A DNA stretch of 32,987 nucleotides from Pseudoduganella aquatica (GTDB lineage Bacteria; Pseudomonadota; Gammaproteobacteria; Burkholderiales; Burkholderiaceae_D), in contig NZ_WWCU01000051.1 in assembly GCF_009857595.1 (NCBI RefSeq), positions 1 through 32,987 of the forward strand. The letters run 5' to 3'. This document shows, one piece after another, positions 1-6,651 of this stretch. The notes under the pieces were generated by a model, which did not search any database, was not told the origin of the DNA, and saw nothing but the letters and a program-made list of their open reading frames with translations. The number at the start of each line of letters is the position of its first letter. Within the stretch, counting starts at the first letter, position 1. Made by a program: the position numbers and the translations under genes.

Positions 1-462
1 ATCAAAGGCGCCGCCAACCGCTCGTCGGTCGGCACGCTGGTCGAACGCACGACCGGCTTTGTGGTGCTCGCCAAGATGGACAACGCCACCACCAAGGCGG
101 TCATCGACAGCTTCTCCGCTGTGCTCAACCGCGAGCCGGCGGCGATGCGCAAGACCATGACTTACGACCAGGGCCGCGAGATGCACGGCCATAAAATCCT
201 TACCGCGCGCACCGGTGTCCAGATCTATTTCGCCGACCCGCACAGCCCTTGGCAGCGCGGCTCGAACGAGAACACCAATGGGCTGCTGCGCCAATACATG
301 CCGAAGGGGTCCGACCTGTCGATCTACTCGCAGGACGAGCTCGACGCCATCGCCTTATCGCTCAATACGCGCCCCAGAGCAAGGCTCAATTACGAATCGC
401 CACTCGTCGTTTATACTCAACACATCGAACTGCTACAACATCCAACTGACACTGTTAATTAA
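1..462 (+). CDS. IS30-family transposase, C-terminal part (5' end outside window)
   Basis: This is the C-terminal part of a DDE transposase that cuts and joins the ends of its insertion sequence. The reading frame is open from base 1, so the start and the first catalytic Asp lie outside the window. The visible part holds the IS30-type phrases VGTLVERTTGFVVLAKM, MTYDQGREM (second catalytic Asp) and NENTNGLLRQYMPKGSDL (catalytic Glu region), then LNTRPR, which is the usual C-terminal landmark of the family. It stops with TAA at 460-462. The last 25 residues after LNTRPR fit the family in length, so the 3' end looks intact. Family assignment is confident; whether the element is active cannot be judged without the left end. 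Confidence 0.93.
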   Translation: MKGAANRSSVGTLVERTTGFVVLAKMDNATTKAVIDSFSAVLNREPAAMRKTMTYDQGREMHGHKILTARTGVQIYFADPHSPWQRGSNENTNGLLRQYMPKGSDLSIYSQDELDAIALSLNTRPRARLNYESPLVVYTQHIELLQHPTDTVN

Positions 463-502
463 CCCAGTGTTGCGCTTGGTATTTGAAACCGCCAAGACAA
501 TC
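1..502 (+). mobile_element. IS30-family insertion sequence, right part
   Basis: The transposase fragment is followed by about 40 non-coding bases (463-502, starting CCCAGTGTTGCGCTTGG) that look like the terminal inverted repeat of IS30-type elements, which often end close after the transposase stop. The left terminal repeat is outside the window, so the exact right boundary (set here near 502) and any target duplication are estimates. Confidence 0.55.
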
Positions 503-570
503 CCAAGGCAGATTCAGGATAGCATGTTGCCCAAGTGGAAAAATCACGAATTGTCACTGGGGCCGCTGAC

Positions 571-1155
571 TTAGCAGGGTGATCCTGCGCAGGCGTTAAT
601 CTCAGCAAGGAAGCCTTCGGCAAGGTAGCGCGGGATCTTGTCGAATTCGCTGAGCACGCGGGCGCGGAATTCTTCATGCTCGTGCCAGCACTCGGCGGGC
701 ACGCCAAAATAGTTGACGGGACTAAGGCACATGGTCAATCCGGGCCAGTGTTTTTGCAAGGTCATCAGATAGCGGCGGCTTGAGCATATTTTCCCGATGA
801 CGAGGACACTTTGAATCGCGGCGGGGTCCATCACCTCGGCCACCCTGGCGCGGCCGAAGCGGACGTTTTCGCCGGTGTTCGTGGCGGCGCTTTCCAGTAT
901 GAGAATGGATTCGGGTATGCCCAGCGCGATCAGCTGTTCGGCGATCATGTCCGCCTCCGCTATCGGCGATGATCCGGTGCAGCCTCCGGATATCAGCAAG
1001 CGCTTGAACATGCCCTTCTGCCACAATTCATGCGCCGCTTCGCAGAACTCTGGCACGCCGTGGCGGGTGCCGAAAAGGAATCCCAGGTCCGAAACCCGCG
1101 CGGGGAATGACGGCATTACGTAGTCGGCAATGCGTTGCAGATCGTCTTGTGTCAT
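571..1155 (-). CDS. YdcF/DUF218 family protein
   Basis: A predicted 194-residue cytosolic protein of the DUF218 (YdcF-like) family; E. coli YdcF is reported to bind S-adenosylmethionine, but the reaction is unknown. The family signature is visible: a Rossmann-like first strand (LGFLFGTRHG), RLLISGG followed by an ADMIAEQL helix, the ESAATNTGENVRF segment carrying the conserved T-x-E-N, and SVLVIGK. No signal peptide or membrane helix is seen, unlike many membrane-anchored DUF218 proteins. The start at 1155 (MTQDD) is preferred because the longer frame to 1233 would run deep into the upstream gene. The upstream YjbR-like gene ends 11 bases before it, so the two are probably co-transcribed. Confidence 0.82.
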   Translation of the reverse strand: MTQDDLQRIADYVMPSFPARVSDLGFLFGTRHGVPEFCEAAHELWQKGMFKRLLISGGCTGSSPIAEADMIAEQLIALGIPESILILESAATNTGENVRFGRARVAEVMDPAAIQSVLVIGKICSSRRYLMTLQKHWPGLTMCLSPVNYFGVPAECWHEHEEFRARVLSEFDKIPRYLAEGFLAEINACAGSPC

Positions 1156-1166
1156 GGGGAAGCCGT

Positions 1167-1526
1167 TCAAGCTGCCAGCGCAGCCAGGCGCTTGGGCTTG
1201 CTCAGGGCGGATAACGCTTTGTCGTAGGACCATTGCAGCAGCTCGGCCAGGTAGTCTGCCGGGAAGTGCTGGACGTTGACGATGGTGACCCAGTGGAAGC
1301 GGCCCATGTAGCGGGCGGGTTTGACGCCGGGGACGCCGGTCAGTTCCACAAAGCGGTCGGGCGAAGCGCGGAAGCTGAAGCGCCAGCGCTCGGGCTCGCT
1401 GGTCTTGAAGTAGGCGAAGGTCTTGCCGCCTACCGCGTACACCAGGATGTTGCTGGGGGCGCCGTGCAGGGTCTCGGTGGCGCCGGGGAATCCGGCGCAG
1501 TGGGCTTTGAGCTGTTTGGTGTCCAA
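1167..1526 (-). CDS. MmcQ/YjbR family protein
   Basis: A 119-residue protein of the MmcQ/YjbR family (CyaY-like fold, sometimes called DNA-binding; true role unknown). Features seen are the N-terminal helix with FPGATET, the strand GGKTFAYF, a core RFSFRASPDRFVELTGVPGVKPARYMGRFHWVTI, and the C-terminal helix LAELLQWSYDKALSAL, all at the usual family length. The start is a TTG codon at 1526: a GGAG motif lies a suitable distance upstream (revcomp of about 1533-1541) and no in-frame ATG is nearby. It is the first gene of a leftward pair with the YdcF-like gene. Confidence 0.85.
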   Translation of the reverse strand: MDTKQLKAHCAGFPGATETLHGAPSNILVYAVGGKTFAYFKTSEPERWRFSFRASPDRFVELTGVPGVKPARYMGRFHWVTIVNVQHFPADYLAELLQWSYDKALSALSKPKRLAALAA

Positions 1527-1548
1527 TTGTTTGTTCTCCGACGGAGCT

Positions 1549-1585
1549 GGCGGGTTACGCAGCGGAGCTGCTAACCCGCCCTACG
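1549..1585. repeat. Palindromic intergenic repeat, copy 1
   Basis: GGCGGGTTA at 1549-1557 and TAACCCGCC at 1572-1580 form a perfect 9-bp inverted repeat followed by CTACG. The same unit occurs twice more at 26450-26539. It lies just upstream of the YjbR-like gene. It resembles the dispersed REP-like GGCGGGTTAcgc elements seen in many proteobacteria. Confidence 0.75.
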
Positions 1586-1600
1586 GGTCTCAGCGTCCCC

Positions 1601-1632
1601 AAAAAAATAAAACCCGCAGTGTGCGGGTTTTA
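1601..1632 (-). terminator. Rho-independent terminator of cphA
   Basis: Bases 1608-1618 and 1622-1632 form a perfect 11-bp stem (TAAAACCCGCA against its complement) with a 3-base loop. Read leftwards the stem is followed by seven T (1601-1607). It lies 17 bases past the cphA stop and should end the cphA'-cphA transcript. Confidence 0.93.
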
Positions 1633-1648
1633 TAGAGTGCTGCCAGGC

Positions 1649-4219
1649 TTAGGCTTCGGCTACGCGTTTGGCGATGTGGGCCAGGGATTCTTCCACCTGG
1701 TCCACCAGCACCAGGCACAAGTCTCCCGGCTGCAGGCGCGCCAGCGCTTTGTCGATGGCGATGAACTCGCCATTGATTTCGTCGATGTGCGTGGTGCGCG
1801 GCGCGCCGGTCAGGCCCTGGCGCAGCAGCGCTACCACTTCGCCGTCGGCGCGGCCGCGCTGGCACTGGTCCTGGTACAGCAGCACGTCGTCGAAGGCTTT
1901 GCCGAGGATTTCGGTCTGCTGGCGGATGTCTTCGTCGCGGCGGTCGCCGGCGCCGGAGATCACCACCGAACGCCGCTTGCCCGGCAGCGCGTCCACGGCC
2001 TGCACCAGCGCCAGCATGGCATCCGGATTGTGGCCATAGTCGGCGATCACGGTGGCGCCTTTGTAATTGAACATATTGAAGCGGCCGGGCGCGTTGTCGC
2101 TGTCGTTGGCGAAGGTGGCCAGGCCCTTGCGGATCGACTCCCAGTCGATGCCTGCGCCCCACGCGGCGGCCACGGCGGCCATCACGTTCTCAACCTGGAA
2201 GCCAATGGCGCCGTTGCGCGTGATCGGCACTTCGGACAGCGGCACCGCTTCCGCGTGCTTGCCTTCGGCGGCGATCAACTGGCCGTCTTCGATGTAGACG
2301 GTGCGGCGGCCTTGCGCCAGATGCGTGGCGATAACCGGATGCTCGCGGTCGGCGCCAAAGAAGGTGACCTTGCCTTTGCAGGACGCGGCCATGCCGGCCA
2401 CGATAGGGTCCATGGCGTTCAGCACGGCCACGCCGTTCTTGTCCACGTTCTGCACAATGACGCGCTTGAGCACCGCCAGGTCTTCCACGGTGGTGATGTA
2501 GTTCAGGCCCAGGTGGTCGCCCGCGCCGATGTTGGTCACCACGGCCACTTTGCAGCGGTCGAAGGCCAGGCCTTCGCGCAGCACGCCGCCGCGCGCGGTT
2601 TCAAACACGGCCGCGTCCACGTCAGGATGCTGCAGCACGTTGCGCGCGCTGCGCGGGCCGGAGCAGTCGCCGCTGTCGGTGCGGCGGCCGTTGATGTAGA
2701 CGCCGTCGGTATTGGTCATGCCCACGCGCAGGCCGCTGGAGGCCATCAGGTGCGCGATCAGGCGCACGGTCGTGGTCTTGCCGTTGGTGCCGGTCACCGC
2801 CACCACGGGAATGCGGCCGTCGTCGCCTTCGGGGAACATGGCCGAGATGATGGCTTCGCCCACCGGACGGCCCTTGCCGTAGGATGGCGTCAAATGCATG
2901 CGCAGGCCGGGCGCGGCGTTCACTTCCACCACGCCGCCCGCCTGGGCTTCGATAGGCTGCAGCAGGCTGTCGCACACCACGTCCACGCCGCAGATGTCCA
3001 GGCCTATCATCTGCGCCGCTTCCACCGCGCGCGCCGCTACTTCAGGGTGCACGTCGTCGGTCACGTCGGTGGCGCTGCCGCCGGTCGACAGGTTGGCGTT
3101 GTTGCGCAGGGTGACGCGCTGGCCTTTGGGCGGCACGGAGTCGGCTTCGTAGCCTTGCAGCGCCAGGCGGCCCAGCGCGATATCGTCAAAGCGGATCTTG
3201 GTCAGCGAGGTGGCGTGGCCGGAGCCGCGGCGCGGGTCGGCGTTCACCAGGTCCACCAGTTCGCGCACCGAATGCACGCCGTCGCCCACCACGTGCGGCG
3301 GGTCGCGGCGCGCAGCGGCGATCAGCTTGTTGCCGATCACCAGCAGGCGGAAGTCGTGGCCCGGCAGGAAACGTTCGACCAGGATGTCGTCGCGGAATTC
3401 GCGCGCGGCGTTGAAGGCCTTGGTCATCTGCTCCTGGGTGGTGACGTTGACCGTCACGCCCTTGCCCTGGTTGCCGTCCTTCGGTTTCACCACGACCGGC
3501 AGGCCGACTTCGTTGGCGGCGGCCCAGGCGTCGTCCGCGTCCACTACGGTGCGGCCGTGCGGGACCGGCACGCCGGCGGCGTCCAGCAGCTTCTTGGTCA
3601 GTTCCTTGTCCTGCGCGATGGTCTCGGCGATGGCGCCGGTGGAGTCCATTTCGGCAGCCTGGATGCGGCGCTGGCGCGAGCCCCAGCCGAACATCACCAT
3701 GGAACCCTTGGTCATGCGCTTGAACGGAATGTTACGCACCACGGCCGCGTGCACGATGGCGCCGGTGCTCGGGCCCAGGCGCACGTCTTCGTCCAGGTCG
3801 CGCAGTTGGGCCAGCGCGCCGGGCAGGTCGAAGGGCTGGTCGTCCAGCGCGGCTCTCAGCAGCTGCTCGGCCAGTTCCACGGCCAGACGGCCCACTTCTT
3901 CTTCGGTGTACTCCACCACCATCTGGTAGATGCCGGTTTCCAGCGTCGCCGTGGTGCGGCTGAAGGTGACCGGGCAGCCCGCTTCGGCTTGCAGCGCCAG
4001 CGTGGCCACTTCCAGCACATGCGCCATCGGAATCGCGTCGTTGTGGCCGATGGGCTGCAGCGCCGCAATCCCAGGGAAGCGCGCACGCAGGCGCACTTCG
4101 AAACCGGGCAGCTTGTCGATGTTTTCCTCGTCGGGCGTGCAGGAGACGATGGCTTCAACCGCCGTGTGGTGGCTCCAAAGATTGGGACCGCGCAGCGCGC
4201 GGATGCGTATAACTTCCAT
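1649..4219 (-). CDS. cphA: Cyanophycin synthetase CphA
   Basis: 856 residues. It makes cyanophycin (multi-L-arginyl-poly-L-aspartate), a nitrogen store, by ATP-driven addition of Asp to the backbone and Arg to the side chain. Domains in order: N domain (about 1-160), ATP-grasp ligase (about 165-460; SRQRRI at 181, VVVKPKDGNQGKGV at 242-255, VVEVNAAPG at 430-438), and a complete Mur-ligase-like domain (about 470-856) with P-loop GTNGKTTT at 477-484, the central strand TNIGAGDHLG and the C-terminal lobe ADYGHNPDA plus SGAGDRRDED. The N domain lacks the second His of the HxxEH motif (H67-VLE-V71), unlike its neighbour. It lies 41 bases downstream of cphA' in the same direction, with AGGA upstream of the ATG, so it is the second gene of the operon. 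Very secure. Confidence 0.97.
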   Translation of the reverse strand: MEVIRIRALRGPNLWSHHTAVEAIVSCTPDEENIDKLPGFEVRLRARFPGIAALQPIGHNDAIPMAHVLEVATLALQAEAGCPVTFSRTTATLETGIYQMVVEYTEEEVGRLAVELAEQLLRAALDDQPFDLPGALAQLRDLDEDVRLGPSTGAIVHAAVVRNIPFKRMTKGSMVMFGWGSRQRRIQAAEMDSTGAIAETIAQDKELTKKLLDAAGVPVPHGRTVVDADDAWAAANEVGLPVVVKPKDGNQGKGVTVNVTTQEQMTKAFNAAREFRDDILVERFLPGHDFRLLVIGNKLIAAARRDPPHVVGDGVHSVRELVDLVNADPRRGSGHATSLTKIRFDDIALGRLALQGYEADSVPPKGQRVTLRNNANLSTGGSATDVTDDVHPEVAARAVEAAQMIGLDICGVDVVCDSLLQPIEAQAGGVVEVNAAPGLRMHLTPSYGKGRPVGEAIISAMFPEGDDGRIPVVAVTGTNGKTTTVRLIAHLMASSGLRVGMTNTDGVYINGRRTDSGDCSGPRSARNVLQHPDVDAAVFETARGGVLREGLAFDRCKVAVVTNIGAGDHLGLNYITTVEDLAVLKRVIVQNVDKNGVAVLNAMDPIVAGMAASCKGKVTFFGADREHPVIATHLAQGRRTVYIEDGQLIAAEGKHAEAVPLSEVPITRNGAIGFQVENVMAAVAAAWGAGIDWESIRKGLATFANDSDNAPGRFNMFNYKGATVIADYGHNPDAMLALVQAVDALPGKRRSVVISGAGDRRDEDIRQQTEILGKAFDDVLLYQDQCQRGRADGEVVALLRQGLTGAPRTTHIDEINGEFIAIDKALARLQPGDLCLVLVDQVEESLAHIAKRVAEA

Positions 4220-4260
4220 TACCTGTGTCCTGTGTGGTGGTCTGCGTGATACGTGTTGTT

Positions 4261-6426
4261 TTAGTTGGCCTTGAAGGTGCGCAGCGCGGCGGCGATCAGG
4301 CTGGGCTCGAGCTCAAGCGCCCAGCCAGCCGCGATCGCGGCCAATACTGCTTCTTCGTTGCCCGCCTGGCCGGCCGGGATGCAGGACAGCGGCAGCATCG
4401 CCACCTCGTTGGCGCCGGCCGCCAGCACAAAGCCGGTCGGGCGCAGGAACACCGCGCGCTCGCCGTCCTGGCGGTGCTCGACGATGGCCGGCAGCTGCTC
4501 GTCCAGGCCGTAGAAGATCACGGAGCCGTCGCACAGCTCGGCCATTTCCACCACTTGCGGCTCGGCCGCGTTGAGCACGGCGGCGCCTTCCGGCAGCACC
4601 ACGTCCACCTGGGTGCGCAGCACGCCGTACATGTCGTCTTCGTCGTTGATGTAGAACTCGGACAGTTCGCCATGGCCGCCGGTATCGGTGACGATGCCCA
4701 CGGCGCATTTGTCGTAGGCCAGGCCTTCGCTCAGTATCATGCGGCTGCCGTTATGGAACACGGCCGCTTCCACGTTGCGGTTCAGCAGCAGGCGCTGGCC
4801 CGAATCCCAGGCCGACAGCGGGCCGCGCGGCACTTTGCGTCCGTTCAGGTAAATGCCTTCTTCGCAGCTCAGGCCCACAGACTTGCCGCTCACTTGCAGC
4901 AGCCAGGCGGTCAGGTTGGCGATCAGCGCGCTGTGGCGCTCGCCCGCCACACCCACCACGGGAATGCGGCCGGTGTCGTCCTGCGCGAACAGCTGGTCCA
5001 CGATGGCCGCGCCCACCGGGCGGGGCTGGCCGCCTTCGGCCGGCTTCAGGTGGGCCAGCAGGCCGGGGCTGGCGTTGACTTCGATAATGGCGCCGCCCTG
5101 CTCTTCCAGTGGGCGCGAAATATCCTGCGCCACCAGGTCGATGCCGGCGATGTCCAGGCCAATCACGCGCGCGGCCAGGGTGGCCATTTCGGCGGTGTCC
5201 GGGTGCACCAGGTCGGTCACGTCCACCGCCACGTTGCCGTTCGGCTGGATCAGCACCTTGTGGTTGGCTGCCGGCACAGATTCGTGCGTCATGTTCTGGC
5301 GCTTCAGCTCCAGGATGATCTCGGCCGATACGTCCGGCTTGATCAGGCCCAGCGGGGAACCTTCGGTCTCGCCGCGGCGCGGGTCGATATTGATGTGCAT
5401 ATCGCACAGCTGCTTGATGGTGTGCTGGCCGTCGCCGGTAATCCACAGCGATTCGCCCTTGGCGGCGGCGATCAGCTTCTTGCCCACCACCAGCAGGCGG
5501 TGCTCGTCGCCGGCGATGAAGCGCTCGACGATCACGCTCTTGCTGCCGCCCTTGCGCGCGGCCAGCTCGTAAGCGGCGGCCACGTCGGCTTCGGTGGTCA
5601 GGTTCAGCGTGACGCCGCGGCCGTGGTTGCCGTCATAAGGCTTGACCACGACCGGCAGGCCGATGTCTTCGGCCGCTTCCCAGGCTTCCTCGGCGCTGCG
5701 CACCAGTTCGCCTTCCGGCACTGGCACGCCGGCCGAAGCCAGCAAGCTCTTGGTCAGGTCCTTGTCGCTGGCAATGCCTTCGGCGATGGCGCTGGTGGCG
5801 TCGGTCTCGGCGGTCCAGATGCGGCGCTGGCGCGAACCGTGGCCCAGCTGCACCAGGTTGCCGTCGGTCAGGCGGATGGAAGGAATCTTGCGGTCGGTGG
5901 CGGCGTCCACGATATTGGCCGTGCTTGGGCCAAGGCACAGGGACTCGACCATGTCGGTCAGCTCGGCCACGGTGGCGGCCAGATCATACGGACGGTCCTC
6001 GATGGCGGCCATCAGCAGCTCGCGGCCGGCGGCCAGCGCGGCGCGGCCCACCTGCTCCTGGCGCGTGCGGAAGGCCATCTTGTAGGTGACGCCGTGGTCC
6101 GAGGTCTGCCGGGTTTTGCCGAAACCGGTGCGCATGCCAGCCAGGTTCTGCAGCTCCAGCACCACGTGCTCAAGGATATGGCCGGCATAGGTGCCGTCGC
6201 GCAGGCGCTCGTTGAAGCCGCCGCGCTCGCCCACGCCGCAGCGATGTTCGACCAGGTGCGGCAGCAGCGCGGTCAACCGTTCGTACAGGCCGGGGATTTT
6301 ATCGGAGGGGAAATTTTCGAGCTCGCCAATATCCAGCCAGGCCTCGATTACCGGGCGGTAGGTCCAGATATTAGGTCCGCGCAAGTGTGTTACACGGAGA
6401 AATTCAATGTCTTTCTTCTTTGTCAT
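4261..6426 (-). CDS. cphA': Cyanophycin synthetase paralog CphA' (truncated, degenerate Mur domain)
   Basis: 721 residues, first gene of the leftward operon. The N domain carries an intact H83-x-x-E86-H87 motif, the position where cyanobacterial CphA has a primer-forming hydrolase site. The ATP-grasp domain looks functional: HGSRQRRIW at 196, VVVKPYDGNHGRGV at 259-272, AIIEVNASPG at 446-455. The Mur-like domain is decayed: GVAGERHS at 492-499 replaces the P-loop GTNGKTTT of CphA, and the protein stops near 720, so the whole C-terminal Mur lobe is missing. By family knowledge such short paralogs (CphA' of Cupriavidus, CphA2 of cyanobacteria) cannot add Arg by themselves. CphA2 instead joins beta-Asp-Arg dipeptides; whether this protein does so is unknown. 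Confidence 0.93.
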   Translation of the reverse strand: MTKKKDIEFLRVTHLRGPNIWTYRPVIEAWLDIGELENFPSDKIPGLYERLTALLPHLVEHRCGVGERGGFNERLRDGTYAGHILEHVVLELQNLAGMRTGFGKTRQTSDHGVTYKMAFRTRQEQVGRAALAAGRELLMAAIEDRPYDLAATVAELTDMVESLCLGPSTANIVDAATDRKIPSIRLTDGNLVQLGHGSRQRRIWTAETDATSAIAEGIASDKDLTKSLLASAGVPVPEGELVRSAEEAWEAAEDIGLPVVVKPYDGNHGRGVTLNLTTEADVAAAYELAARKGGSKSVIVERFIAGDEHRLLVVGKKLIAAAKGESLWITGDGQHTIKQLCDMHINIDPRRGETEGSPLGLIKPDVSAEIILELKRQNMTHESVPAANHKVLIQPNGNVAVDVTDLVHPDTAEMATLAARVIGLDIAGIDLVAQDISRPLEEQGGAIIEVNASPGLLAHLKPAEGGQPRPVGAAIVDQLFAQDDTGRIPVVGVAGERHSALIANLTAWLLQVSGKSVGLSCEEGIYLNGRKVPRGPLSAWDSGQRLLLNRNVEAAVFHNGSRMILSEGLAYDKCAVGIVTDTGGHGELSEFYINDEDDMYGVLRTQVDVVLPEGAAVLNAAEPQVVEMAELCDGSVIFYGLDEQLPAIVEHRQDGERAVFLRPTGFVLAAGANEVAMLPLSCIPAGQAGNEEAVLAAIAAGWALELEPSLIAAALRTFKAN

Positions 6427-6445
6427 GTTTTTGCTCTTGTACCTC

Positions 6446-6463
6446 TTGCGGTATACTCCGCAA
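6446..6463. promoter_or_regulatory. Inverted repeat in the cphA' leader
   Basis: TTGCGG (6446-6451) and CCGCAA (6458-6463) form a perfect 6-bp inverted repeat around TATACT, 20 bases upstream of the cphA' ATG. It could be an operator or a small leader hairpin. No regulator-binding consensus that I know matches it. Confidence 0.35.
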
Positions 6464-6565
6464 AAGCGAACCGCCGGCGGCGGTCACCCCTCTTTTATTT
6501 CGTCAAATGATGAATAACTGACAGAATACCGTAAATCGCTGCCAAGCCGCTGTTCGCTCTTGGCC

Positions 6566-6594
6566 TTGCTAATGACGATACTATCCGCTATTTT
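6566..6594 (+). promoter_or_regulatory. Candidate sigma70 promoter of the ABC/DUF1854/NUDIX operon
   Basis: TTGCTA (6566-6571) and TATTTT (6589-6594) are separated by 17 bases, a workable -35/-10 pair about 58 bases upstream of the ABC transporter ATG. The -10 is a weak match, so this is a suggestion from pattern only. Confidence 0.35.
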
Positions 6595-6651
6595 CCCACT
6601 GTTTCAATTTCCTTGCCACTTGGCAAAGCCCGCACTGGAGTATGTTGCACA

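Noticed and set aside
1619..4249. Very long open frame (876 codons) on the strand opposite cphA
   Set aside because: It is the mirror of cphA in GC-rich DNA: His, Ala, Gly and Val dominate, with no domain or start signal.
4225..6510. Long open frame (761 codons) opposite cphA'
   Set aside because: Same cause as for cphA; its composition is a codon-bias shadow and cphA' is an unmistakable gene.
6500..6540. Possible ArgR box near the cyanophycin operon
   Set aside because: TGAAT is followed by AGAAT rather than ATTCA; the symmetry of an ArgR box is absent.
6613..6651. Earlier TTG start for the ABC exporter
   Set aside because: The ATG at 6652 has a GGAG upstream; nothing supports the TTG.
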